DNA of 58,355 nt, taken from a bacterium. GTDB lineage: Bacteria > AUK180. The stretch spans positions 1 through 58,355 of the forward strand of contig JAGLWT010000066.1 in assembly GCA_023133295.1 (NCBI GenBank), in the 5' to 3' direction. The position numbers and the translations under genes were made by a program. Shown piece by piece: positions 16,601-24,930 of this stretch (within the stretch, counting starts at the first letter, position 1; the number at the start of each line of letters is the position of its first letter). The notes beneath the pieces are model-generated. The model was not told where the DNA came from, did not search any database, and saw nothing but the letters and a program-made list of their open reading frames with translations.

Positions 16601-16781
16601 TGATATTATTATTAGAAATATTATAGTTGATTGGCATCTGAAAACAGATGTTCAAAATATAATGATCAATCAGATCGAGGATTATCTTATTGATGAATCA
16701 AAACTGAAATTAGAATTTGAGGTTATTGACGAAATCTTGGAGAAAGTTATACATATTGCTAAAAAGAGGTATGCAGAATGA
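13623..16781 (+). CDS. hsdR: Type I restriction enzyme HsdR, DNA translocase/nuclease
   Basis: A 1052-residue restriction subunit. The N-terminal PD-(D/E)xK nuclease is seen in KPDIVLFVNGIPFCVIECKR (about residues 154-173). The SF2 motor has Walker A QGSGKS (about 337-342), the DEAD-like box DESH at 436-439 and motif III-like GFTGTP. The helical C-terminal part binds the methylase core. With HsdM and HsdS it would translocate unmodified DNA and cut it at a distance. The length is normal for the family and no frameshift is seen. It overlaps the following metalloprotease gene by 4 nt. Confidence 0.95.
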   Translation: MTKIPDMREDHISQIPAMQLLINLGYEYITPEAVLRERGEKTSSVVLEKILEQQLMKMNRFEYKGESYLFSNKNISNAVSSMKNVIDEGLIQTNEKIYDLLSLGRSFEETIAGNSKSYTLKYVDWENIDNNVFHITEEFEVERSNHKSHRKPDIVLFVNGIPFCVIECKRTGIDISQGISQHIRNQGQSNIPKLFHYSQILLSINKNEAKYATTGTKEKYWSVWKEAINEDGLSKLINKELSEETFNSLFSDTFKYCKKYFINQNTENRIPTVQDKTLFALCRPERLLEITRKFLVYDKGEKKIARYQQYRAVKKTMVRIKKDFTAKRKGGVIWHTQGSGKSLTMVMIAKSLAIDPDIPNPRIIIVTDRINLDTQIGKTFTHCGLSPVKARSGQHLLALLEYNKTTIITTVIDKFHAALKKRSLIIDDGNIFTLVDESHRGQYGEANAMMNKVLPNACYIGFTGTPLMKKEKNTATKFGGFIDTYTIDQAVEDKAVVPLLYEGRHALQSVQKKPIDIWFERVCANLTKDQKADLKRKFTRIEKLNQSDQKIKLIAYDVSLHYKDNWQGTGFKAQLATNSKSSAIKFKEYFDDIGIVKTEVVISAPDDREGHEEVNEESKDQVKKFWKKMMDRFRNEQNYNREIIDSFKNDDDPEILIVVDKLLTGFDAPRNTVLYLAKSLREHNLLQAIARVNRIMEGKDFGYVIDYYGVLGELDRALTMYSALEGYSQSDLEETLKSVDSEIKSLPQKHSELWDIFKEVKNKRDSEEYELLLFDKQKRDKYYEKLTAFSRALGIALSSSRFHLNTPSDKIGKYKDDLRFFQNLRVAVKRRYAETIDYKEYEPKIQKLLDTYVTSDQIVLITDPVNIMDKDAFLKEVEKVTSSASKADMIAHAVKRTTEERKEEDPVFYRKFSKLIQDAINDYREKRLSEADYLKRATEIMEIVRDRKDPDMPESLEGRNEAQAFYGVIDEVFSRKHPKINKQKSAELGIKIDDIIIRNIIVDWHLKTDVQNIMINQIEDYLIDESKLKLEFEVIDEILEKVIHIAKKRYAE

Positions 16782-17482
16782 GTGTGTATTCCATCCAATA
16801 CGGAGCGAAACACATTGAATTTACATTGGAATATAAAGAAAGAAAATATCTCAAGATAAGCGTTACGCCGGAGCTTGAAGTTAAGGTCAGCGCTCCCGTG
16901 AAAATGAAAGAAAAGGATGTGATAAATAAAGTTGAAATGAAATCAGCATGGATACTGAAACATCTTGAGTATTTTCAGAAATATCACCCGAAGGCGCCTC
17001 CGAAAGAATATACCAGTGGAGAGACCCATCGTTACTTGGGAAAACAGTTCAGGTTGAAGGTGATTCAGTCTGATAATACCAGTGTGAAATTGAAAAGGGG
17101 ATATTTTCATATCTATACGAGTGGAAAAGAAAAAGAGAAGGTAAAAGAATTATTGGATGGCTGGTATAATGAGCATGCTTTTGCGAAATTTAACCTGATT
17201 ACTAATAAATGGCTGGATAAATTATCCAAATATGGGATTGAAAAGCCGAAAATGAAGATGCGAAGGATGAAGACAAGATGGGGGAGCTGCAATTATCAAA
17301 AGAAAAGCATTATGTTAAATACCTACCTTATCCAATATTCAACTTACACGGTAGAATATATAATTGTCCATGAGCTTGCCCACTTGAAATATCCTGGACA
17401 CAATAAGAAATTCTATACATTCTTGGATATTGTAATGCCGGATTGGCGCCGTAGGAAGAAAAAGTTGGATCAGCGAATCTGA
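16778..17482 (+). CDS. YgjP-like M48-type metallopeptidase
   Basis: A 234-residue protein of the YgjP/DUF45 family. The zinc site is HELAH at 198-202 with a further histidine at 208 (KYPGHNKKF), and the conserved MKTRWGSCN lies just upstream (around residue 165). Such small peptidases are frequent last genes of type I restriction operons; a role in complex turnover has been guessed but not shown. The ATGA overlap with hsdR makes it the last gene of the defence operon. No hairpin terminator follows that I can see. Confidence 0.88.
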   Translation: MSVYSIQYGAKHIEFTLEYKERKYLKISVTPELEVKVSAPVKMKEKDVINKVEMKSAWILKHLEYFQKYHPKAPPKEYTSGETHRYLGKQFRLKVIQSDNTSVKLKRGYFHIYTSGKEKEKVKELLDGWYNEHAFAKFNLITNKWLDKLSKYGIEKPKMKMRRMKTRWGSCNYQKKSIMLNTYLIQYSTYTVEYIIVHELAHLKYPGHNKKFYTFLDIVMPDWRRRKKKLDQRI

Positions 17483-18145
17483 AAAATTAGTCGGCGCTTC
17501 ACTTCAGTTACTTGCGGAAATCCGGTGACGGCCGTTGCATTTGTTGCAACTTTGCCTTTAGGGTGTTATGTATTTAGCTAAATGCGAAAGTGAGCATTAT
17601 AGCTTCCGACCGAAGGATTCCTCCCTCTATATTCTATACCTATTTACGTAATTACGAAAATGCCTTTCTCCATTGGACTTAGTGATACTAAAAATACACT
17701 CCCGCACTATTCCTAAAATCTCCTCCGTTCATATTTCTTCTATATACGATACTATACCAAAATAATAATTATTGTCGAGTATGCGCGATAAAAAGATGGA
17801 TTCCCGATCCCCGATGTAATCGGGGTAAACTTCACGGGAATGACAGAGGGGATGGATCTTTCGTTACACTCAAGATGACAAATAGCGAGAAAGATGGATT
17901 CCTGCTTTCGCAGGAATGACAGAAGATAGGTCCACGAAGTAAGGACGGGGTTTCCAAGGTCACAAGCCCGACTCCTACAAATATTCTTCATCCTGCACTC
18001 TTCAATTGTCCATTTCCCCTTGTCTTTCTCCCCACTAACCTCCAACCTCTATCCTCTAACCTCTGCGAAGCATCATTGTCAATTTCTCCTATTGCATGCT
18101 CTGTTGGGCAGTCGCGAAATACTTCGAAAAATCGCAAAATCACGC
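17483..18145. other. Intergenic region between defence island and nucleotide operon
   Basis: There is no gene. It holds a short GTTGCA/TTGCAAC hairpin near 17533-17549, a degenerate 48-bp repeat start (17684), and a cluster of dispersed hairpin repeats (17795-17922). Then comes an AT-rich stretch of pyrimidine-rich plus-strand sequence (about 17930-18060) of the 'CCAACCTCTATCCTC' kind common in repeats. Base composition changes here from the AT-rich island to the more GC-rich core operon. Confidence 0.6.
17795..17922. repeat. Cluster of GATGGATTCC...GGAATGACAG hairpin repeats
   Basis: Two clear copies (17795-17846 and 17893-17922) share the frame GATGGATTCC...GGAATGACAG and fold as hairpins. 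In the second, TTCCTGC (17899-17905) pairs with GCAGGAA (17910-17916) across TTTC. A degraded copy lies between them (17852-17878), and another relic is at 903-975, entered by the 148-bp element. This class of intergenic hairpin repeat is widespread in environmental bacterial genomes. Confidence 0.7.
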
Positions 18146-18174
18146 TTGACATGAGTACTTCTTTTTGTTAAAAT
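18146..18174 (+). promoter_or_regulatory. Consensus promoter of the purine/pyrimidine operon
   Basis: TTGACA (18146-18151) and TAAAAT (18169-18174) are separated by 17 nt. The predicted start near 18181 gives a leader of about 145 nt before guaA. The operon behind it shows no other obvious promoter until 36813. Confidence 0.75.
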
Positions 18175-18197
18175 TTTTACATATGTTGCGCTGCGGA

Positions 18198-18310
18198 TAA
18201 TGGTTTTCAGTCATAAAAAACCATTACAAAATAAGGGAAAAATAAAGCTTATTACGATAAATTTCGATGATACGGTAAGATAAGCGAAGAAGAAGTGTCG
18301 GTAAACCATT
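18198..18310 (+). promoter_or_regulatory. guaA leader with two alternative pairings
   Basis: TAATGGTTTT (18198-18207) can form a 10-bp hairpin with AAAACCATTA (18217-18226) across a 9-nt loop. The same arm can instead pair with AAACCATT at 18303-18310, just before the guaA Shine-Dalgarno site (AGGAGGG, 18315-18321). That would give mutually exclusive structures. I could not match the leader to the purine riboswitch consensus. Regulation is an inference from pairing only. Confidence 0.35.
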
Positions 18311-18326
18311 TTCAGGAGGGTAATAA

Positions 18327-19853
18327 ATGGCTCAGAAGATACTGATAGTCGATTACGGATCTCAATATACGCAGCTTATCCTGAAGAATCTCAGGCATGC
18401 CGGTTATCCCGGTGAGATCGTCCCGTTCAATAGAGTACCTACCCTAAATGATCCGAACATTCGTGGAATTATCCTTGCCGGCGGACCCCGTTCCGTATAT
18501 GAAAAGAATGCGCCGACACTGCCGGACGGCTTATTTGATATAGATGTGCCGATACTCGGCATCTGTTACGGCTTTCAGCTTCTTTGCTCTACCATGGGCG
18601 GTGAAACATTACCGGGAAATACCACGGAATACGGCTCTTCGGTGATCGAGATAAAAAACAGGTCAATGCTCTTTTCAGGAATTGATCAAAGCAGAATAAA
18701 TGCCTGGATGAGCCATTCGGATGAAGTGAAGAAGGCCTCTGAGAATTTCACGATATCAGCGGTATCAGAGAACGGATTTATCGTAGCTGTCGAGGATATG
18801 TCCAAGAAGATATTCGGAGTGCAATTCCATCCCGAGGTGACGCATACGCAAGAGGGGACAAAAGTACTGGGAAATTTCCTCAAAATGATAGATATTCAGG
18901 ATAAATGGGATATGGATTCCCGCCTGGGGCAGATCAAAGCTGATATAGCGGAAAAAACGAATAATGAGCGTGTCGCTCTGGCTATTTCCGGCGGAGTCGA
19001 TTCTACAGTACTCGCCGTTCTTCTCAAAGAGGTCATAGGTGACCGGCTGATACCCATATTTGTTGATAACGGACTATTGAGAAAGAACGAGGCCCGCGAC
19101 AGGATGGAAATGTTTGCTTCTCTGGGCCTGAATGTCAAGTGTATCGACAGTTCGACGCTATTTGTCGACCGGCTGCAAGGAGTGGTGGACCCGGAAGAAA
19201 AACGCAAGATCATCGGCAAAACTTTTATTGAAGTTTTCGAGAAGGAATTAAAGGGCTCCGGTGTCCGCTTTCTGGGCCAGGGTACTCTTTATCCCGATGT
19301 CATCGAGAGCACGCCGGTTTATGGTCAGTCATCAAAGATAAAGCTGCATCACAATGTCGGCGGCCTGCCTGAAAAACTGAACCTTGACCTGGTAGAACCC
19401 TTCCGTTACCTCTTCAAGGATGAGGTCAGGGAATTGGGGAAATTATTAAATGTCCCTTCGCCGGTATTGGATCAGCATCCCTTCCCCGGCCCCGGGCTTG
19501 CGGTACGCATAATCGGAGCGGTAAATGAACAGCGGCTTGAACTGCTGAAGGAGATAGATGACATTTTTATAAGTGAGCTCAAAAGCACAGGCCTTTATGA
19601 GCAGATATGGCAGTCATTGGCGGTACTCGTGCCCGTAAAAAGCACTGGTGTGAAAGGGGATGTGGGCATTTCCGAGCATCTGACAGTATTGAGGGCGGTG
19701 ACTTCCGTAGACGGGATGACCGCTGACTGGTTCGAGATGCCTTCGGATTTCCTGAAAAAGGTATCCTCGATGATCACAAATAGAGTAAAAGGTATAAACC
19801 GAGTAGTGTACGATATTACTTCAAAACCACCCGCAACAATAGAGTGGGAATAA
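18327..19853 (+). CDS. guaA: GMP synthase (glutamine-hydrolysing)
   Basis: A 508-residue enzyme converting XMP, glutamine and ATP to GMP. The class I glutamine amidotransferase domain (1-190) has the nucleophile C80 in GICYG and the FHPE histidine/glutamate. The ATP pyrophosphatase domain follows with the P-loop SGGVDS at 221-226, and a C-terminal dimerisation domain ends KPPATIEWE. Length and motifs are normal. AGGAGGG precedes ATG 18327. It is the first gene of the operon; guaB, which supplies XMP, is not in the window. Confidence 0.97.
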   Translation: MAQKILIVDYGSQYTQLILKNLRHAGYPGEIVPFNRVPTLNDPNIRGIILAGGPRSVYEKNAPTLPDGLFDIDVPILGICYGFQLLCSTMGGETLPGNTTEYGSSVIEIKNRSMLFSGIDQSRINAWMSHSDEVKKASENFTISAVSENGFIVAVEDMSKKIFGVQFHPEVTHTQEGTKVLGNFLKMIDIQDKWDMDSRLGQIKADIAEKTNNERVALAISGGVDSTVLAVLLKEVIGDRLIPIFVDNGLLRKNEARDRMEMFASLGLNVKCIDSSTLFVDRLQGVVDPEEKRKIIGKTFIEVFEKELKGSGVRFLGQGTLYPDVIESTPVYGQSSKIKLHHNVGGLPEKLNLDLVEPFRYLFKDEVRELGKLLNVPSPVLDQHPFPGPGLAVRIIGAVNEQRLELLKEIDDIFISELKSTGLYEQIWQSLAVLVPVKSTGVKGDVGISEHLTVLRAVTSVDGMTADWFEMPSDFLKKVSSMITNRVKGINRVVYDITSKPPATIEWE

Positions 19854-19865
19854 CTGGAGATTGGA

Positions 19866-20552
19866 ATGAAAATAGGTATTGGTGTTTTCCCGGGTTCAAA
19901 TTGCGACAGGGACGCGATGTATGCTTTCAAGTGTCATGGAGCCGAAGGTATCGATTATATTCATTATGGTGTTGAAACATTGAGCGAATACGATATGATC
20001 ATCCTTCCGGGCGGATTTTCCTTCGGGGATTATCTGCGCACCGGGGCGATAGCGGTACATTCAGAATTATTCTCCGCTCTGCCGTCATTCATTGCCGGCG
20101 GCGGGCTGGTCCTCGGTGTATGCAACGGTTTTCAGATGCTCGTTGAATCGGGACTGCTCCCGGGCTTTCTTCTGCGCAATCGCGAGCACCGTTTCATTTC
20201 CAAACAGATCCATCTGAGGGTGGAGGATACGGATACACCCTTTACATATAAATACTCAAAAGGGGATGTGCTGAGAATGCCCATTGCCCATACCACAGGT
20301 AATTATCAGCCCGCTGGAACCTCTGAGAAGGATATACGGGTAATATTCAGATATTGTGACGAAGACGGCAATGCCACGGGCGAAGCGAATCCGAATGGCA
20401 GTCATGATAATATCGCCGCCGTTTCTGATCCGAAGGGAAGAGTTCTCGGCATGATGCCTCATTTTGAAAGGGTCTGCGACCCGATACTCGGAGAAAGCGG
20501 TATTCCCTTGATAAAGGGCATACTTGAAGGAGGTGGAAATGGGAATTCTTAG
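19866..20552 (+). CDS. purQ: FGAM synthase glutaminase subunit PurQ
   Basis: A 228-residue class I glutamine amidotransferase that feeds ammonia to PurL. GVFPGSNCDRD is the family start, C86 in GVCNGFQML is the nucleophile, and PHFERVCDP near the C-terminus supplies the catalytic histidine. The separate PurQ, small PurL and PurS genes show that this organism uses the three-subunit FGAM synthase. It starts 12 nt after guaA and overlaps purL. Confidence 0.96.
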   Translation: MKIGIGVFPGSNCDRDAMYAFKCHGAEGIDYIHYGVETLSEYDMIILPGGFSFGDYLRTGAIAVHSELFSALPSFIAGGGLVLGVCNGFQMLVESGLLPGFLLRNREHRFISKQIHLRVEDTDTPFTYKYSKGDVLRMPIAHTTGNYQPAGTSEKDIRVIFRYCDEDGNATGEANPNGSHDNIAAVSDPKGRVLGMMPHFERVCDPILGESGIPLIKGILEGGGNGNS

Positions 20553-22665
20553 CGCGAATGATCTCAAGATAGTTACCGAAAGATTAAAAAGAAAGCCGAA
20601 TTCCGTGGAAGCGGGGATCTTCTCCGTGATGTGGTCGGAGCATTGCAGTTACAGGACATCAAGGCCCTTTCTCAGCAAAATATTTACCGATTCTCCCAGA
20701 AAACTGGCGGGTCCCGGTGAGAATGCCGGAGCATTGGATATCGGCGACGGTTATTTCGTCGCATTCAAGATGGAATCGCATAATCATCCCTCCGCTATTG
20801 AGCCGTATCAAGGCGCCGCTACAGGTATCGGCGGTATTTTAAGAGATATTTTCACAATGGGCGCTCGACCGGTGGCATCTACAGACCCCTTGAGATTCGG
20901 TCATATGAACGATCCGCATTCCCGGCATCTTCTGGAAGAGGTTGTCAGAGGAGTTTCGGATTACGGTAATTCAGTCGGAGTTCCCACACTTTGCGGAGAG
21001 ACACAATTTGATGATTCATACGGTATTAACTGCCTTGTCAATGTTTTTGCTCTCGGCATCGGCAGAACCGACGAGATCATCAAGGGCCGTGCCTCGGGCA
21101 CAGGAAATTTAGTCCTGTATTTCGGTTCAAAAACGGGCCGTGACGGTGTTGACGGAGCGTTCTTCGCTTCAGATGAACTGACGGAAGAGTCAAAGAAGAA
21201 CCGTCCTTCAGTACAGATAGCGAATCCGTTTCAAGAGAAGAAGGTGATCGAGGCATGTATGGAGATCGCCCGGAAGCATCTTGTCGTGGCAATGCAGGAC
21301 ATGGGCGCGGCAGGCCTTACTTCTTCTTCAGTTGAGATGGCGGAGAGGGGAAATGTTGGTATATCAATGGATCTTTCGAAGGTCCCGCTGAGACAAAACG
21401 ATGTGACCCATTATGAGATGATGCTTTCCGAGACACAGGAGAGGATGCTGGCAATAGTCGAACCCGGCCGTCTGAAAGAGATCACCGCTGTTTTGAAGAG
21501 GCATGAGGTTGACTGGGCCGTTATCGGCGAGGTCATAGACGAGCCCGCATTGAAGCTCTTTGACGGCGATGGGGAATCCGTAGCGGTGATACCATTGGAG
21601 TCGCTGCAATATGATGTTCCTCCCGCGGGTACGAAAAGGGAGAAAAGGGACTTGGAAACCTCACAAGCTGATCTTTCGCAGATATCCGTCCCTTCGGTAT
21701 TCAAGAAACTAATGGCATCGGATCTGATAAATTCCAAGCATTGGATATACGAGCAGTATGATTCCAGGGTCGGAGCGGATACCGTTCGCCCTCCCGGGAA
21801 CGGATTCTCCGTACTGCGTGTGATGAAAACAAAAAAAGCCCTCAGTATTACAAATCTCGGACTTGAGGACTGGGTGCAGATCGAACCGTATAACGGCGGA
21901 TTCAATACTGTTGTCAGATCCGCTTTGGAGCATTATCTGGGAGGGTTCACTCCCATCGGCATTACGGATTGCCTGAATTACGGGAATCCCGAAAAGCCGC
22001 ATATACTGGAACAATTCGCCGCAAGTGTAAGAGGGATGAGCGATGCTGCTGAGCTGCTGAGCGTCCCTATCATTAGCGGAAATGTGTCGCTGTACAATGA
22101 AAATGAGAAGGGTGCCGTAAAGCCGCTTTTGCAGGTAGGAATGGTCGGCCTTATAGAAGATATCGAGGATATCTCATATCCCGAATTTCAAAAGAGCGGC
22201 TCCCGATTATACCTTCTTGAGCTCTCCGACGGCGTTAACTCTCCGACCGTGGCTTCCAAGGTCCTTTTTGATAATGATCAGGGTGCGGTTCCACGCATTG
22301 ATCAAAACGCTCTCAAGGAATTCATCAGCAATATGGAGAAGATACTTCCGCTTGTTTCCTCCGCCCGCATGATCTCCCGCGGAGGGCTTGCCCTCGCATT
22401 ATTCAAGATGTGTCTTGATAATGGACTTGCCTTTGAGATACCTAAGATGGAAAGCGGTGATCTTTTCAAAGAATACGGCGCGGCGATGCTCTTTGAAATT
22501 GACCCGTCGCTGGAAAAGAAGTTCCTCTCCTTGACCGCAACGCTTTCTCCTAAACATATAGGGAGCGTGACCGTGGGCGATGATATCATCATCAATGGTG
22601 AGAAGATGAAAAAAACAGAGCTTATTGAATTATACAGCGATTCCTTCGGAAGGAATTTCCTATGA
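20539..22665 (+). CDS. purL: FGAM synthase large subunit PurL (small type)
   Basis: A 708-residue ATP-dependent synthase of the short PurL class, which needs PurQ and PurS. Visible motifs are MWSEHCSYRTSRPFL, FKMESHNHPSAIEP and AATGIGGILRDIFTMG near the N-terminus and GLTSSSVEMAERGN mid-protein. I chose ATG 20539, which has GGAGGTGG directly upstream, rather than the earlier in-frame TTG at 20524. It overlaps purQ by 14 nt and purF by 4 nt. It turns FGAR, ATP and ammonia into FGAM. Confidence 0.96.
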   Translation: MGILSANDLKIVTERLKRKPNSVEAGIFSVMWSEHCSYRTSRPFLSKIFTDSPRKLAGPGENAGALDIGDGYFVAFKMESHNHPSAIEPYQGAATGIGGILRDIFTMGARPVASTDPLRFGHMNDPHSRHLLEEVVRGVSDYGNSVGVPTLCGETQFDDSYGINCLVNVFALGIGRTDEIIKGRASGTGNLVLYFGSKTGRDGVDGAFFASDELTEESKKNRPSVQIANPFQEKKVIEACMEIARKHLVVAMQDMGAAGLTSSSVEMAERGNVGISMDLSKVPLRQNDVTHYEMMLSETQERMLAIVEPGRLKEITAVLKRHEVDWAVIGEVIDEPALKLFDGDGESVAVIPLESLQYDVPPAGTKREKRDLETSQADLSQISVPSVFKKLMASDLINSKHWIYEQYDSRVGADTVRPPGNGFSVLRVMKTKKALSITNLGLEDWVQIEPYNGGFNTVVRSALEHYLGGFTPIGITDCLNYGNPEKPHILEQFAASVRGMSDAAELLSVPIISGNVSLYNENEKGAVKPLLQVGMVGLIEDIEDISYPEFQKSGSRLYLLELSDGVNSPTVASKVLFDNDQGAVPRIDQNALKEFISNMEKILPLVSSARMISRGGLALALFKMCLDNGLAFEIPKMESGDLFKEYGAAMLFEIDPSLEKKFLSLTATLSPKHIGSVTVGDDIIINGEKMKKTELIELYSDSFGRNFL

Positions 22666-24020
22666 GAGAATATTGCGGAGTTTCCGGGATCATTCTTGAT
22701 GACAAGGACCTTTTTTATAAAATGTATCTCACGCTTTTCTCTCTGCAGCATAGAGGGCAGGAATCAGCCGGCATAACGATAAATGATCACGGGGATTTTG
22801 AGACATATAAATGCGACGGCTTTGTCAGGAATCTTCTTGACAAAAGAATAAAGAGCAGAGCGGGCAACGGTTCCGTCGGCCATGTCAGATACCGTACTTC
22901 CGGAGATTCTCATATATCGAATGCCCAGCCGATATTCGCTGAGACCAATTTCGGCCCGATCGCACTCGCGCATAATGGAAATCTTGTGAATTTCAAACCC
23001 CTTAGAAGACATCTCGCCGCACGGGGCGCGATCTTTTCGGGAGATTCGGATTCGGAATTGATAATCCATTATCTCGCGGGGCTGAAGGGCAGCTTTGAAG
23101 ATGCGCTTTTGGAAACAGTGAAAACCATCAAAGGAGCGTATTCTCTGGTAATGTTGACCGAGGATGCCCTCTGGGCGATCCGTGACCCTCATGGTTTCCG
23201 CCCGCTGGTCTATGGTGAGATACCCGGCGGACATATGGTGGCTTCAGAGACATGCGCGATAGATATTCTTGAGGGAAAGGTGCTGGGTGAGGTTCCTGCC
23301 GGCCATATACTAAGGATAGGAATGGACGGCAAGATCGAGATGAAAAGATTCTCATCGGAGATAATCAAACAGCATTGCGTATTCGAACATATATATTTCG
23401 CGAGGCCTGATTCCCAGGTATTTTCAAAGAATGTGCATAAGATGAGATATGAGATGGGAAAGCAATTGGCGCGGGAGTATTCCCATATAAAAGCGGATAT
23501 CGTTGTTGCTGTTCCTGATTCCGGTGTATCGTCGGCAATGGGTTTTGCCAGCGAAAGCGGTATTCCAATGGACAGAGGACTTATAAGAAATCATTATGTG
23601 GGCCGTTCATTTATCCAGCCCACACAGAAAGAAAGAATGGACCTAGTGAAGATGAAGCTCAGGCCGGTGCTGGAGGTGATAGAGGGTAAGGAGATCGCGC
23701 TTATAGACGACTCGATGGTAAGAGGCACTACCGCTAATGCGATCATAAAGCTTATAAAGGCGAAAAATGTCAAAAAGATACATTATTTCATAGCTTCTCC
23801 GCCTATAAAATACAGTTGTTATTTCGGAGTGGATACGCCTGACAGAGAGAAGCTGATCGCGAATAAAATGACCCCGGAGGAGCTTGCGGAGCATTTTGGC
23901 ATCGCTTCGGTGAATTACCTTCCCGTTGAAGGCCTGAAGCGCATTCTCAAGGAAAATGCGAATGATTATTGTTTTGCCTGTTTCGCGGGAAATTATATTA
24001 TGGAGAATGAAAATGGTTGA
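22662..24020 (+). CDS. purF: Amidophosphoribosyltransferase PurF, iron-sulfur type
   Basis: A 452-residue first enzyme of purine synthesis, making phosphoribosylamine from PRPP and glutamine. A four-residue leader precedes C5 (CGVSGI), which becomes the N-terminal nucleophile after processing. The PRPP loop is IALIDDSMVRGTT. Cysteines in HCVFEHIYFARPDS, KYSCYFGVDTP and CFACFAGNY match the four [4Fe-4S] ligands of the Bacillus-type enzyme, so an oxygen-sensitive cluster is likely. ATGA overlap with purL. Confidence 0.96.
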   Translation: MREYCGVSGIILDDKDLFYKMYLTLFSLQHRGQESAGITINDHGDFETYKCDGFVRNLLDKRIKSRAGNGSVGHVRYRTSGDSHISNAQPIFAETNFGPIALAHNGNLVNFKPLRRHLAARGAIFSGDSDSELIIHYLAGLKGSFEDALLETVKTIKGAYSLVMLTEDALWAIRDPHGFRPLVYGEIPGGHMVASETCAIDILEGKVLGEVPAGHILRIGMDGKIEMKRFSSEIIKQHCVFEHIYFARPDSQVFSKNVHKMRYEMGKQLAREYSHIKADIVVAVPDSGVSSAMGFASESGIPMDRGLIRNHYVGRSFIQPTQKERMDLVKMKLRPVLEVIEGKEIALIDDSMVRGTTANAIIKLIKAKNVKKIHYFIASPPIKYSCYFGVDTPDREKLIANKMTPEELAEHFGIASVNYLPVEGLKRILKENANDYCFACFAGNYIMENENG

Positions 24021-24930
24021 TTACAAAGATTCCGGAGTTGACCTGGAATTCGCGCAGAAGATCCCCGCGATAGTCAAGGGGCTTTTAAAGCAGCAGGGCG
24101 TTTCCGGCGGCTCAAATATCGGCGGTTTCGGCGCGGCGATCAAATTAGCGGAAGATATGTATGTCTCGATGGCATGTGACGGTGTTGGGACAAAACTGAT
24201 ACTTGCTCAGAAACTCGGAAAATATGATACCGTGGGAATAGATCTCGTGGCGATGAATGTAAATGATATTCTCTGTACCGGACTGTACCCGAAATATTTT
24301 CTTGATTATATGGGTTTCGGGGATATGGAGGAAGATCGTTTTAAGCAGATACTTTCAGGGATAATCCAAGGATGCAAGGAGAGTGGATCACAGCTTATCG
24401 GCGGCGAATCAGCCCAGATGACAGAGGTTTACGGAGATAAAATTGATCTTGTCGGCTTTTCCATGGGTATGGGCCGTAAAAAAGATCTTCTTAATAGGAG
24501 CAAGGTAAAAGAGGGCGACCGTATCGTCGGCCTTCCTTCATCAGGGCTTCACTCAAACGGATTCAGCCTTGTCAATCTTCTCATTGAGAAGGGTGACTTT
24601 CCTTTGGGAGATGAACTTCTTATACCTACGAAGATATATGTAAAGGAATTCAAGCGGCTCAGGAAGAGATTCCAGATCAAGGCCGCAGCGCATATTACCG
24701 GTGGAGGGGTGCATGAGAACCTTCTTAGGGCGGTGCCCCCTTCACGCGGGATCAAGCTTCATTACAATTGGAAAGTACCCGAAATATTCAAAAGGATACA
24801 GGCCTGCGGTGTTGATAAGAACGAGATGTACAGGGTATTCAATATGGGTATCGGCTTCGCCTTTATTCTATCAGGCGGCGAATCGACGACATTACCGGAA
24901 GAGTATAAGATCATTGGAGAAGTGATATGA
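24013..24930 (+). CDS. purM: AIR synthase PurM
   Basis: A 305-residue FGAM cyclo-ligase. It shows YKDSGVD at the start, ACDGVGTKL and the conserved GIDLVAMNVNDILCTG, then GESAQMTEVY and GLPSSGLHSNGFSLV. It is 35-40 residues shorter than many homologues, with the C-terminal region after MGIGFAFIL reduced. The frame stays open upstream to 23956, but ATG 24013 has GGAG seven bases before it and begins at the conserved N-terminus. It overlaps purF by 8 nt. Confidence 0.94.
   Translation: MVDYKDSGVDLEFAQKIPAIVKGLLKQQGVSGGSNIGGFGAAIKLAEDMYVSMACDGVGTKLILAQKLGKYDTVGIDLVAMNVNDILCTGLYPKYFLDYMGFGDMEEDRFKQILSGIIQGCKESGSQLIGGESAQMTEVYGDKIDLVGFSMGMGRKKDLLNRSKVKEGDRIVGLPSSGLHSNGFSLVNLLIEKGDFPLGDELLIPTKIYVKEFKRLRKRFQIKAAAHITGGGVHENLLRAVPPSRGIKLHYNWKVPEIFKRIQACGVDKNEMYRVFNMGIGFAFILSGGESTTLPEEYKIIGEVI

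Noticed and set aside
17752..18045. 97-aa minus-strand open frame
   Set aside because: Made of the GATTCC...GGAATGACA hairpin repeats, which often give spurious frames.
18181..18326. Purine riboswitch upstream of guaA
   Set aside because: I could not find the conserved core or the three-helix layout; only simple alternative pairings are visible.
18896..19219. Minus-strand frames across the pur/pyr operon (e.g. 14796-15455, 21411-21905, 32592-33239 as well)
   Set aside because: They lie antisense within well-supported genes and lack family motifs.
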